The position numbers and the translations under genes are program-made. DNA of 64,000 bases from Punctularia strigosozonata HHB-11173 SS5 (lineage: Eukaryota; Basidiomycota; Agaricomycetes; Corticiales; Punctulariaceae). The stretch is from contig NW_006767433.1 in assembly GCF_000264995.1 (NCBI RefSeq), positions 1,582,876-1,646,875 on the forward strand. Reading direction: 5' to 3'. The first letter of the stretch is position 1, and every line of letters starts with the position of its first letter. Below the pieces are notes generated by a model, which saw only the letters and a list, made by a program, of their open reading frames with translations, ran no database searches and was not told the origin of the DNA. Positions 39,491 through 55,020 of the stretch are shown here, piece after piece.

Positions 39491-42400
39491 CCTGGCGAGC
39501 AGTCGGGACGGGAGTGCTTTGTATGCACGGCGCTGGGGAGGGAGGCGTTGGCAAGCAGGCCCGAACCGTCCAGGGCTCCATCGCCTTCCCACCCCTACCC
39601 GCCCGGCGGACTTTCAATCCAATATGGCAATGCATCGCCCTCATCACAGAAGCACGTGTGGCTGGGCACCATTGCTCTCCGTCCTCGTCGGCCAATCCGT
39701 CCCCTGCCCAACGCACCCCACAAGCCTCCGGAGCGTGGTAGACGACGTCTGCGTCGCGCCCGGGCGATTCATCTGTCGATGCACGCCGCGCCACGTCGCT
39801 CAGAAACGCTATCACCCATCCACGTACGCCCCGTCAGTTCCCCCACCCGCCGGCGCTCGTCCCCTCGAATTCGCAATAAAACCCGAGCGCTGCGCGCGCT
39901 GCGGTCAAAGAAGCCCGCGTTCTTCCCCAGGGTCCCCCGGCGCGTCAACGCGCTGAGTACGCAACCCCCCCCTCTCTTCATCGAGACATCAGCCCCAAAC
40001 CGCAGCTTAAGCGTACTTCCGCCAGCCCCCCCTTGTGGCGCTGTCCGACTCAGATATCGCAGCACATGTCGGTCGCGGTGTGGTCCAACACCTCGCCGCC
40101 GCCCCTGTCTCGGCCAGTTTTATTATGAGCGACCCGCCGCCCGTGTGCTTGCCTATCTGTCCATCCGTACGGCGCTTCGCTCGCCGAACGTATGACTCGC
40201 ATGACTAATCGGCCCCATGCCGCGACCCACGTCGCCCGTCCTAATCCAACCTAGTCCCAGTTCTGCCATCGGTTCTTTCTCTTTCCAGGCCGCGAAAACG
40301 CCGAATGAGCGCGCGGGCGCGGGCTGTGCAATCGCATCAGCCCTTTGCGTGACGAGACCTCGCCTTTCTCCCGCATTCTGCTGCACCGAGTTCATGGGCC
40401 CCCGCCTGATCCGTGCCCAATACATATTACTTTCACTTCTGCGATTTCCCGTTCACGATGCAGGGGACTAACGGACGCCACCGACCGCCGTGGCCTGACC
40501 ATCGACCTATTTTTTGTTCCGACAGCCCGGCGCGCGTCCATCACCCCAACCCTCGACACCGCCTCCGAATCGCGTCCCTGGTCCGAAAACCAAAATCAAG
40601 GGCCTGCGGGTGGCGCGTCAGCACGTCAAGCATCGACGTACGCTTCACACGCTCATCTCCCCGCCTGGACGACGCGTCCTCACCGTCGCGTCCGGCCGCG
40701 CGAACGCATCATCGACCCCCCAAGAAGCTTAATAAAGGGGCCCAACCGTACGACTCACTGGAGCGAACCCTTCTTTCATGTGATCCCACGTAATCAATAG
40801 CACGGCGCGCACTCGGGGGTCCCCCACATCGTTCCTGCAGATACATCTCCCCCCACCGTCACACCTACACCTTCCCAGAGATCAACGGAGCTGACCAAGC
40901 GATGCATTAGCTCCAACATACCATATACTCGTATGCTTCAAACATAGCGCAACAGCTTTCGAAACGCTGTTGGAATACCAACGGATGAATGGGATCTCTA
41001 CCACGATTCCCGACAGCAGCGGCGCGCGCCCTACTTTTCTCTCGTGGCTTATCGCAGCAAGAACGGCCGGCGCGCAGTGCCATGGCTATCCTTCGGAGTC
41101 CTTCCGGCCTATGTACGGACGCGCGCGCAGCTGACACCGGAGATCCGGATCTCGGCGCTAGCTGGTCACGGTCTTTATTGCTGAGGCAACTGCTACTTTA
41201 TCCAACGCGAGCACGTCCATTCATGTACATATATTCCGTTCCAGGCAATACCGCACGATTATCATCTCGTGCAGCGTGTATTACATTTCGATGGCACGAA
41301 TGCATGGATCATGAATAGGAAACGGCCTAAACAAAGAACGAAGCTATCTCTACACCGGGCACCATACGAGTGTTGAAGATCCGATGCAAGCCACGGCTGG
41401 ACAAAGCCGTCCGTATGGCACAGGATCCATATCGTCCACTATGGAAACCTCGCCAGCGCGAATGAAGGGGCAAAGCACGCACTTTTGGCTCGATAGCGCA
41501 TGTACCTCCGGCCGGACTTCGATGGAGCCGCGCCGAAGTAAGAAGCTCCAATACTAACGCATCTTAATCCTCGCGCGTGCATTTGCACCCTACCCGTTCC
41601 CGCCTCGTGTTGTCCACCGTACACGGAGGCGTCACCATGATGCAAGCCCCCATGACGAGAGCCATTCCATCCGCGCGATTGAGTTCATCAGCCATCTCCC
41701 GAACCACGCCTGCCCTGACAGCTCCTAGGGTATCTCAGTCCACCCTTATGCCCACTTCGACCCAAAAGCCGCTTCTGCCTCCGACGAGAAGCTACCAAAA
41801 GTGGCGCGGCTTCATACACTTTTGCATGCATCCGCGCCGTTGGGACGAAATGCCCGTTATTGAACTTTCCGCCCTTACTTCCTCCGACCAGAAGCTTGAT
41901 ACGCGGCCATGGCAACTAGCTCCTCGATTTGGCTCCCTTCGCTTCCACGACGGTATCCGTCGGGTGGCCTCAGGTGGCCTCCGTGGGCTGACAACAACTT
42001 CTCCCAACTTCTTTGCTGATGCGTGTTATCACGTTCTGAGCCAAACTTATCCTGGGCCTCTCAGTGGATCTTGCTCTGGGTCCGGGTCGGCAGGCTATGA
42101 AGCGTTGGTTTGATGCATATCGTGGTAACTGCTGGCCAGCGCCTCATTGGCCACTGCCTGCCCTCGTACAGACCTGCACGTTCGCTTCTGTGCCATTACT
42201 CTATACCTTGGGTCCCGGACGTCGGGTTCACACATAATACAAACTCGCATCAGCAGCGAAAGCCCATAGAGTTAGCGTTTCGTGCAACAAGTCGCGTGTT
42301 GGTACCAGTGACCAGAAGACATAAATATGCCGTTATCGCCCCCTGCCTGCGCACATAATTGATCTCGATTTACCCCTGCTTGAGTGTCCGGTAGGTAGAT

Positions 42401-45400
42401 CAAGAATAAACAACCAAAACAAATTCGCGTAACTTACCATCCCGCGTTCGGTCGGTCTGGGCGAGGGGGAAAACAATGAATACATTTGTAGTCAGCAGCG
42501 GTGATGGCGCATCCCCGCGTTGCCCATGGGCTTGGGAAGCCAATCAATGGAATCTCGCTCTGGAGGTGGTCGGTAGCAGTATTGCTGTGAGGTTGTGCGA
42601 TCCCTCCGGCTTTTGATGAGACATATGTTGCAATAGCCGTTGGACGATCCGAGGGTGTCCAAAAACAAGAGAAAAGCGCCACGAGGAGACGAACATACAT
42701 GAAAGCTTGGAGGATCGTGTGCTCAAGCGATCCGGCAAGGGCGAGTTCGGGGATACCGATGAAGGTATATCTCATCCAGACTCCGCGCCTTGCAATGTTT
42801 CCCATCATCATCATCATCGAAGGCGTTGGATCCATCGAGCCAGGCCATCATGCATCAGTGTTCTGACTAAAGTCGTTCCGTGACCCAGACTCGCTTCCAT
42901 ACCCTTCATAATTGACCCATTCGGTGAATCAGAACAGGGCCTGTATCCGAAGAAAGACGGAGATGGGTAAATACTTAGTAAGACGATACGGTTAAACGGG
43001 AAACAATATTGATCGGGGCCCTAAGAGAGCACTATAATCCGAAGCATCCGGGATGAGCCGTGAGAGTTAGATATGCTCTGATCAGAAGCAAGATCATGAA
43101 ACTGGGAATGAATGGGACGATGGATGGTCGACTGGAAGGCGAAGAAGGGGTCCTATAAGTCAGAGAAGTGCGAGTGACGGGATATGACAAACACAACGCG
43201 AACAACCCGGAGTGAAGGAGCACGCTGCGATTGCACATGCATGGCGGTCGAATGTGAAGTATAGTTGCATCAGTATGTTGTCACGGGAAGGGGGGACTGC
43301 AAGGGGGCCCGCCTGGGGCCCGCACAGCATCGAAGGAGCGTCGAAGCCACAAACAATCGGCGTCTTCGAAGTTCCCGGAAGGTGAACCCTGTTTGCTTCC
43401 GTTTGATGGCCTGATGGCATGCGGTGCACGCGTTCCTGGGGTTCCGCCCCCACGCCCCGCAATTAGACATCGCAAGTCCGCACTCCGCGAACGACGTCGA
43501 CCCGTGCCGGTGCATCTGCCAGATGGCAAACAGGGCCGAAAGATGCGAGAGACGAAACGATGAGCATGTGCAAACGTAACCACATTTCCACGACGCACCC
43601 CCCCGGGCGACGACGAAAGATGTGGTGGTGGAGGGAACCCTACCGGTGGTTCAAGTTTGGTGAGACGGCGTCCCGTACCGCGATTGGCTTCCTATCGTCA
43701 TGTTTCCGCGAAGCTGATGCAGACGATGAGAGACTATCGGGCGCAGTGGGTCTCTCGCGGCGGGACACATCATCGAAAATCCCAGTCAACGGGACTTCGA
43801 GCTGTATCCGTCACTGCGGTCTCAGGATCCATGGTACGAACTTCAGTGGCTATACGATCTAAGTATGTGAGTGCCCGTCCGTAAATGTGGTGTCTGTGCT
43901 TCGTTATGTTGTGATAGACAGCGCCATAAGGGATGCGCGTTCAAGCGGTGCAAAGATCCTGATTAAGACTCCGTATCATCATCAAATCGGCGTATGATTG
44001 CTTTAAATGGATAGAACCACTCTCCAGGTTGAGGTCCAGACGACAAACGCCGGCTGAACAACAATCGTGAAAAGGTAGAACTCTTGATTGTGGAGAGTAT
44101 ATAGTCGACCGCCGGTCCATAGAAGAAAAACGAGAGTTTGAATAATTACAGTTCAAATATACACCTTGTTTCTACCATGTGCAAGTACTGGCGGACTCGA
44201 CTTCGTCTGGCCATGGGAAGCCGGAGCCCAGAGACGGTAGCAATCCGTGCGCGGTATCAAAACAGGCCGAAACCTTCTGCAGTGCCATAGAAACAAAACC
44301 TTTGAAAACAACACTCTCTGGTTCGTCGATATTCCTGGAGCCGGATCTGAGATTGTTCCCGTGGCGCGGAGAGGGTGGGGCTTCGAGTCCCGGATATCGC
44401 TTCGTGAGCAATTGCCTGTATGCGGAGGCACAGCACTCCGAAACGAGAGATGCCTGAAGCGAGCGCGGACGAAGAGAGTCGCGCAACATCAGTTGCGATT
44501 AATTGAGCGAGATCGTTCCGGGTTGCGTACATGCGGATGAGCGCATCGAGTTGGTCTTTCGACTGTATAGTTGCAGAGCGTGTACGACAGTGCCGGCGGA
44601 GGACAAAAGCGCCATATGCACAGATCTGTTGATTCGAGTGAATGAATGCCGGAACAGCGGCTGAGCTATCATAGAAGCAAGGGGGCAATCGACCCGTGCG
44701 CTATTGGTGCTTGTACACTCTTCAGATCATCTGACGCTCACTTCGTTGCAGCAAATCGCACGGTGCTACTTGCTTGGTATGAAAGAAAACGATCGCTTCG
44801 ACCGCCAGAAGGGATGAATTCGGCTCGCACGTCGCGTAAATTTGGAATAACTCAGTTATCCGCATTCGTAAATCGGCAATGCTGGATGATCATCATCCTA
44901 GATCGAAGTGAAGCAAGACGTTGTGAACCGTTTTATGTTCCCGAAACGCGGACTACGACACGTATGAGTTACAAATTTCGATATACCTCAGAAATAGAGT
45001 GAAGCAAAGAGACACCCACGACCGAGCCAACGCTACTTGGAGTTTTTACCACTGCTATCAAAGCATCGATGAATGGTTTAATCAGCTCCTCATCAACGCC
45101 GGAGAATAAACCATCCAGATACCAAAAAAAGATTCCGACACAAACACAACGATAATCCTTGAAATGAAGGGCATGACTAGCCCGTCGTATGTTCGGAGCG
45201 AGGAGTCAGCGGCATTAGCTGTAACGTCATGTAAGCAGCAATGAATCATGAGCACGCACGGGTCCCGGTAGTCCCGGCATGCTTTGGGTCCGTTCGCAAT
45301 CGCTTGCCAAGTATGGTAGCTATCTTACATTCAGGCTCTGATTTAACCTCTCCGCATAGAGTTTTATCCCTGTAACCAAAGTATGAGATCCCGCGCGTGA

Positions 45401-45444
45401 CACAGCCGTCAAAGAGTTGCAATGACAACAACCAGCCTGCGTAC
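39491..45444. other. Gene-poor region of about 6 kb
   Basis: The left part (39.5-41 kb) is probably a long promoter of the C2H2 factor. Farther right are several open frames with no recognisable family: 41637-42113 (+), a minus-strand frame near 42434-42835 with a hydrophobic patch followed by a GTATGT donor, and a minus-strand frame at 44257-44688. None has supporting motifs and I do not call them genes. No transposon ends or terminal repeats were seen. Confidence 0.5.
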
Positions 45445-46010
45445 ATGGGACAGCACCCCTTTGGATGCCGGATAACAGCGGCGCGCAGTATGTTGATTCG
45501 TAACGCCGTTTTGACCCATACGGACGAGTCTTCGTCGATACCTATGTCAATTGAGCTGGCGTTGAGGATCCAACGTCGACTGATGACCATGGTTGTGACG
45601 AGAAGTCCGAGTTCGCGGAATACAGTTGGAACAACTTCATCGTCTTACTCCAGGTATCCGCAGCATAGCAGCCACCCTCATCTTCGGGAGAGTCCAGAGT
45701 AACAGTCTGGAGGTGTTCGAGATTGTTCTGGGAAACGATGATCGCACGGCTGAACAGCAGTGCCTGGTTGAAAGTCCGGAGGAGCGACAAAAGCGTATGC
45801 GCGAGGTAGCCGCTAGAACTCAATCGATTGTTTCCCGTCGGGACAGACGGGCGAAGGGGTGGTGCGTGTCAACTTTTGCCGAAGCGGGTTGTCATCCCAG
45901 TACGCTGCCTCGATGAGTTTAGACCAGCTTTTTCTGAAATACAAGAGCACAAATGATGAGATGTTCAGGAGACTGAGATCAGCGCTAGCGAGACAAAGCG
46001 CCCTTAAGGT
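45445..46010 (+). CDS. Possible unrecognised small gene (exon chain, 3' end unresolved)
   Basis: I do not recognise this product. Three or four segments join with good splice sites in one frame: 45445-45487 (weakest), 45556-45653, 45698-45861 and 45918 onward, with introns at 45488-45555, 45654-45697 and 45862-45917 (donors GTATGT, GTATCC, GTGCGT). The joined sequence is amphipathic and charged, with YSWNNFIVLLQ, VESPEERQKRMREVAARTQ and LFLKYKSTNDEMFRRLRSALARQ, which suggests helices or a coiled coil. The last exon stays open to 46161, into V-ATPase exon 1 in another frame, so either it ends through a further intron or the model is wrong. A minus-strand open frame (45542-45823) covers the same DNA. 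Confidence 0.3.
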
Positions 46011-46094
46011 GCCGCAATTTCCATTGCTGGGATCACGCGCTCCAATGACCGAGGGCTGTAAGTGGCGGTACCGCTATACTTGTCGTGCACTTTC

Positions 46095-46806
46095 ATGGCC
46101 GCCTCCTTCAAGGACAGGAATCTCTTGGCCGTCATCGGCGATGAAGTGCGTTGAGCTCTGAGTTGTCTCTTCCAACGCTGTCCACATCTATGCCGACAAA
46201 TCAGGGTCATTGACAGGATGTATTTGTCTGTTGTGCTAGGACTCGATCACCGGTCTTCTCCTCGCCGGTATTGGGCACATAAACGACAAGCAGAAGAAGA
46301 ACTTCCTGATCGTCGATAGCAGTACGTCCACATTGTTACTTCAGTTCACGGCAGCGTCGTGCTCGTCTGTTTGATAGGCGTATGCCGGTATATGCGCAGT
46401 ACTGATGCAATCAACCTCCGCAGAAACTCAAGTGTCCACCATTGAAGCGGCATTCGAAGAGTTCACTGAACGCAGCGACATAGCCATTCTACTGATTAAT
46501 CAACATGTTCGTGATCCTATTGCCTGGCCCTGCACTCGCTGACACATCCTCCGACCTGTTATGGTTGCATGCAGATTGCTGAGAAAATTCGGCCGACTGT
46601 CGACAAGTACCAGAAGGCCTTCCCAGCCCTCCTCGAAATACCCTCGAAGGATCATCCATACGGTAAGCTCGGGCGCTTGTATTGCCATCGGGTTCTTAAC
46701 CCACTGCGTTTCCGTTATACCCTCATCCCATGGCTCACACAATTCAATGACAGACCCCAATAAAGATTCCATCCTGAAAAGGGTGCAGAAGCTATTTGGA
46801 GAATGA
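46095..46806 (+). CDS. VMA7: V-type proton ATPase subunit F
   Basis: Five exons give 118 aa, the usual length; introns at 46146-46239, 46322-46423, 46507-46574 and 46663-46753. The sequence starts [17 protein letters not shown] and continues [22 protein letters not shown], then [21 protein letters not shown] and ending KRVQKLFGE; all are diagnostic for subunit F. It is part of the V1 rotor stalk of the vacuolar proton pump, which acidifies vacuoles and endosomes. The introns are longer than the genome norm here (68-102 nt). It converges with TIM21 to the right. Confidence 0.97.
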
Positions 46807-47321
46807 GTGCTACGCATCGGATTTTTGTTTCAATTTCGGCAGATGCAACCTGGCGTCCTCGGCGTTCGAACGCCAGGAAAGCTATACTTATCATGTAATG
46901 CAAAAGTGTGGCGCCGAATGCGAGAGGACACGGATAGCCCATCTTCGAAAGGCACTGGGTTACTCATCCCTGTTGGTTGTGGATACGTTGGGCATTCGCC
47001 GAGAAAGCGGGCGCGGGACGATATTCCCAATGCGCGATCGCCGAATTGGTCAATCTACCCCGGGCACCTCGGCATCCGGAGTCAGTAGCAATCTTCCGAG
47101 GCCCCCGAATTCACAGCTCTGTAAACAACAGGACTTCATTGGGAATACCATTCCAACCTGGCGGGGTTTGCAGATAGCTTGCGAATGATGTTCCCGTATA
47201 GTACACAATGGAAGATGGAGTGGAGGTGCAATGGGCGGCGTCATGCGCCTGTACCTGGTCGCGATTACCCCGGCATGCAGGTTGTGGCTGGACTATGTTA
47301 GCGGTGTATCGGTGCAGGTTC
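46807..47321. other. Convergent 3' intergenic region
   Basis: The segment between the stops of VMA7 (+) and TIM21 (-). Nothing further recognised. Confidence 0.5.
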
Positions 47322-48686
47322 TTATACCTGCGTCCACCGCATGACCGGCTCTGTTTCTCGTACGTCCGGCGCTCTCTCGACAAATACTCGTATGGGGTTC
47401 CGACTGCGAGAGTCTACGAGAATCATGTTATGGCTAGGCCGCAGTGAGGGGCGAGCACAAAACTACGCACTCGGAATGTCGATTAATAGGTAGCGGAAGA
47501 CGAAGTAGCCCTCATCGTTCTAATATGAAGGCAGCGTTGAAGTCATACGGAGACTGCAGTGCATGCAAAGCTCGACTCACCTTGACCAAATCGGCATGCA
47601 CCTCGCCTTCTGTCCATGTAACACCCGCGGCTGGGCGGGATTCCTCGCTAGAAGCACCTCCAAGCCTCATCGAGAACACTCCGAGGACGACAGTCTTGAG
47701 GAATCCCTGCCTTTCCTTCGGCCTTTCCGAAGTTGGTGATGGACCCGTTGTCGGCGGAATCGACGGCGCAGGTTCGCCTGTGAGGTACCTAAACGAAGAC
47801 TTGAGCCTATCAAGTGACCGCGACGACCAGTCTTTGATGTCGTCCACAGTGATGGACGATATATCAGTGAGTGCCGCTTGTGTACGTTGGATGGTCTTGT
47901 CGACCCAGGTTTGCTCGGAGTCGGTAAACGTAGTCGAGGTCGATGATGTGGGGGAGGATGATATGTAGAAATTGAGGAGTAGGTGTTCTCGACCGGAAGC
48001 ATCTACCGCTATGCGCGAATTGACGTTATGGTTTCGGTGCCGCGGGCGTGTGGAGGAAGGAGGGTTGTTGTGGAAAACAAGAGGCGCATGCAAGTATCTT
48101 GCGACCTGGCAAGGACGTCAATTCCACTATCGAGGGCCGAGTTGTTATTTGATTTACCTTGGACGACCGTCTGATCTTGTCACACGCTTCTCCATAGAGG
48201 ACGGTCGGCGAATTACTGGAGAACAACTCCGAGGTGAGGGAGTATGTCAAAACCGTGAACAGCCCGGCACCGAGAAGTATGACAGTCAGGTTCGTAGTGC
48301 GAGCCGTCGTCCGCATGACTAGTCCGCATTTGCTTTAGTCTATGAAGCGCAATGGATGTGAGCGCACCCGTACCTTTACCGGTTGTACTCAGTTCCGACC
48401 ATGGCTTGGGCCTCTCCTGTCCGGATCCTCGTTGAATCATTCCGAGCTGAAACGGCCCAGCAGTATCGTTGTTCAGACTTTGACCCCCAGAGGCACGCGC
48501 CTTCTGGTCCAGGGCTTGGGAAAGTAGGGATGAAGCTGGCTGTCCGCGATGCGTCGCGTATAACCGATAGTATCCAAGCAGCATTTTGCGGTGGCAACAT
48601 AACGAGCGATGAGAGCGAGCGATAGATGGTCTGTACTGCAGGAAGGTATTCATCGCTCTTTGCGCCGAACGCGAGCTTGCAACCAT
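47322..48686 (-). CDS. TIM21: Mitochondrial import inner-membrane translocase subunit Tim21
   Basis: Five exons give 377 aa; introns at 48319-48373, 48106-48157, 47520-47580 and 47404-47466. The N-terminus is basic and Ser-rich (presequence). A single membrane segment (LTVILLGAGLFTVLTYSLTSELF) is followed by the Tim21 intermembrane-space domain: YGEACDKIRRS, PLVFHNNPPSSTRPRHRN, WTEGEVHADLVK, and RVFVERAPDVRETEPVMRW near the end. Tim21 couples the TIM23 complex to TOM and to respiratory-chain assembly. Between the conserved blocks is a long Ser/Thr/Pro-rich insertion of about 100 residues that makes the protein longer than yeast Tim21. Start codons of TIM21 and the ECD-like gene are 85 bp apart. 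Confidence 0.92.
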
Positions 48687-48771
48687 TCTCCACGGGGGTT
48701 CGTTTCAAAAGCGCAAGCTTCTGGCACAGCCACGACAAGCATCTCCTCGACTAGATCTCTGTCAGCGTGCT
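48687..48771. promoter_or_regulatory. 85-bp divergent promoter TIM21 / ECD-like gene
   Basis: The two ATGs point away from each other with only 85 bp between them, so the genes must share promoter sequence or have overlapping 5' UTRs. I see no clear TATA box. Confidence 0.6.
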
Positions 48772-52016
<3,245 letters not shown>

Positions 52017-52126
52017 ACAACGGTACCACTATCTCATAGACGAATTGACTGTACACTTCTGCCGACGTACTTAGCTCTTGCCCAGAGATACCTCGTTATA
52101 TAATAATAAAGTGTGACATCCACAAC

Positions 52127-52198
52127 TCCCGCTTAGCTCAGTGGTAGAGCGCGTCACTAGTAATGACGAGGTCAGTCGTTCAAGTCGGCTAGTGGGAA
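52127..52198 (+). tRNA. tRNA-Thr (anticodon AGT), second copy
   Basis: Identical over all 72 nt to the copy at 28109-28180 but on the opposite strand. Same cloverleaf and AGT anticodon, no intron. Flanking similarity stops within a few bases, so only the gene itself is shared. The rest of the 52017-52387 stretch shows no other feature. Confidence 0.96.
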
Positions 52199-52387
52199 TC
52201 CATTTTCATGATCTGATGACCGTGTACCCGTCTTTCTTTTTGTAGCTTCTGTGCGTAAATTGCTATTCAAATAAATTACTGTGCTGAGCCCACAAGCGGC
52301 GACGGGGCGGTATCGACCGCGAGGCCGCTCTATTCCGTTCAGGCAACGGCTGGATTATTCACTAGCGTCTATTTCCGTACAACATCG

Positions 52388-54565
52388 CTAGTATTCCATG
52401 TTCCGGACCCACTGCTCGTCCGCATTGTATGCCTGCTCTATTTCGATCCCTGGCAGTGCCCTTCTCAACGCCCGAACCCATAGGTCCATCTTTTCCCAAT
52501 GCGTACGGAGTTGTAGCTTCCTCAACGAACCCTCCTCAACGCGACGCAGCAGGGACGCAGCGAATGCCATGGCCTCGACGTCAATCCGCTGCCGAAGTGT
52601 CATATTGCCATCGGTGTCGTAGGAGTATGTACCCTCGAGAACGAGGGTGTGCAGATTTGGTGCCAACGGCTGCATGCCCCGGATGGAAGAGAGGAAAGTC
52701 GCGGCATTGCGTAATCGAGAGCCGTGTGACTTGATGCGGATGGTATCGACCCGGGACATCTTTCCGAGTGCGGCTACCAGCCCTGCTGTATGTTTCGAGA
52801 ACTCCCCAAACTCCAACAGGAGCGTAGATGGTTCTGTGGCAGCAAGGTCACTTTGCATGGAGAGAAAGGTTCCATTGATGGTGTTGTTATCTAGCCACGG
52901 CCACCAGAACTCGACGTTGGGTTCTGGCTGGTCAAGCGCATGGAATACTTGCGTCCGGACAGCGTAATACCCCTCACTCCCGGGGAATCGCAAGGCGAGG
53001 ACGTTGTACCGCTGACCGGTGGCAGTGAGCGTGCGCCACGACCTGGTGACATCGGAGGGAGTGATGCGTCCGCGTCGATCTGTTACTCTCGTCACGATAC
53101 GGAAGCTAGTTCTGCATGTGGGAGGAAGCTGAAGACGGCTCAGGAGCCAATTCGCAGCTCGAATATCGGAGTCCTGAATCTCCAATCGGGTCATGTTCGG
53201 AAGCGGAACCTTGACAGGAACAAGCGCCTCAACGGCCCTGTTCCAGGAGGGGAGGACGTTTTCTAGCACAAGCTCGTTGAGGCCTGTATGTTGCTGAAGT
53301 ACGGTAACGACTTGAGCCAGATCTCCCTTGATTGAGACCGCTGGACGATCGGTGTCCGTTACCGACGAGACCCGTAGGTGCCTCAAGTTGGCAGGCGATT
53401 GTAGCAGAGCCGAGCGCCAATCGAAGGAAGTGGCTTCCAACAGCTCGAGGTTCGTGAGGCGCGGACAACTCCAATTCAAGACCTCTTCCGGGGGCGCAGT
53501 CCAACGACAATGTAGGAGCTCGGGAAGGTATGCCACCATCGACCGAACATGGTACCAGGCGCGCCCATCAACGCCCTTTACGCAGCTAGGGTCATGCCGG
53601 AGCTCCTCCTGCAGTTGTGCGGCTAGATTCTGGGCGGTGGGTTCTCTGGGAAGTTCTGCGTGAGAATACAGGTAGCGGGGAACAGGGTCTGCTCGGCGAT
53701 TCATCTCGAGTGCCGCAACAGGTTGGTGCAAATCCAGAATGGACCAGAGTCCGCGCGTGGAAAGGGCCGTAGACCGCCAGTAGTGTGAGACCTGGGCGAC
53801 ACGGACCCATTCATATCGTCCACTGGCATGGGATGATGAGTCCCGAACGTAGAGAAATATCATGCCGAGAATCTCAGGTGGGAGACGGCAGGCAGGGAGC
53901 ATGTTGTTCCTATGACGTTGAAGTTCGAGGAGATCTTGTGAGAGGCTCGAAACGCGCGCTCTAAGCTCGTCCACCGTTAGGTGAGCCCGAGTGACGATCT
54001 TCGCGTCACAACGTCGTCGTTTGCCAGGGGACTCAAAGTCATCGGACATGTTGCATTGGCAGGTGATGCAGTAATGCCCGGCCACTGTGTCAGGCGATTC
54101 GGAGCGACGGCGCTTCTTCGACGGCTCACGGCTGGATCTGAATGCGATATATTAGCTTATTTCCCCGTCAATCGAGAGATTTACGCACAATGGGGCTAGA
54201 CCCATCGCGGGCGCGGCAGTATTGATGATATCTATGGCCTTGTTCAACACGTCCGAGGTCGATTTGACCATGGACAGATCCCCGCGATCGACATCCATCA
54301 TGCTCGGCAGCTCCTGCAAGGCCCTCTTTGCAACAGCGAAAGGATTGGAAATGTCACTGTCGACCGGAGGTATCGCCGCGGGCAGCCTGGGGACTGAACG
54401 TGCTGGAGCACTCCGAGACGGCGCGGAGCGTCCTGTCTCGCCTTTAGGTCGACCGGGTTTCCGTCGCGAGCGACCGGATAAGGCGGCTGGTGCTTTCTCG
54501 TGCGTCTGGGCCCGATTTTGAGAGACGCCAGTCCGTGAGCGCAAGTTATAATGACGTTCACTCAT
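52388..54565 (-). CDS. F-box domain protein
   Basis: Two exons give 708 aa with one intron at 54138-54188 (donor GTGCGT). The first exon encodes a basic N-terminus starting MSERHYNLRSR with Arg/Lys/Pro-rich stretches. The second begins SSREPSKKRRRSESPDT, a probable nuclear localisation signal, then a short Cys pair (CITCQC) and an amphipathic helix before the F-box-like motif LPPEILGMIFLYV. The remainder has the irregular Leu-rich character of Agaricomycete F-box proteins. F-box proteins dock substrates to SCF ubiquitin ligases through Skp1. A shorter model could start at the internal ATG at 54049. The intron join is preferred because it keeps one frame and uses the commonest donor in this window. 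Confidence 0.72.
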
Positions 54566-55020
54566 TGAGATGTATTCTGGCTTTCAGTTGGTGGTTGCGG
54601 AGGAGTGTCGACAGATAGGTTGTCTTTGGAACGCGAAGTGGGCCGCCCTTGAGTCTATATAACGACGCATTCTCCTATTGTCCTGCGTGTTCCACTTTGG
54701 CTATTGTCCTTGTGACCAATCATCGTGCTGCGATCATCTGACAAAAGGCCATCCTAGTTCAACTGGCACTGATCTGGCAGCAGTGTCGAGACGCAAGACA
54801 TGGTGATATTATATGAAAGGGCGTTCATGAAGCTTGATGTGGTCGCCGGGGGTGAAGAACGAGGATAGTGAGCGCTTTTTGTGCAGCAAGTCGTACGTCT
54901 CCGTCGAGGACCGGGATCCGGACTGAGACACGGTGACGCGCCGCGATTGTGGCGGTGCGAATAGATGGCACCTGAGCGTGGCGGGGCACGCGTTCATCGA
55001 CTCTGGCGATGAGCGCGACC
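54566..55020. promoter_or_regulatory. Divergent promoter region, F-box gene / CSN6
   Basis: Start codons of the two genes are 455 bp apart and face away from each other. No separate gene seen. Confidence 0.5.

Noticed and set aside
41577-42113. Plus-strand open frame of 178 codons
   Set aside because: Begins at GTG. The first ATG is 60 nt in, there is no recognisable domain, and a frame of this length is expected by chance in 64 kb.
43270-43515. Cys-containing stretch resembling a Zn2Cys6 cluster
   Set aside because: Cysteine spacing does not fit the C-x2-C-x6-C pattern, and the basic region is missing.
44257-44688. Minus-strand open frame of 143 codons
   Set aside because: No start context, no domain, and no splice partners that extend it convincingly.
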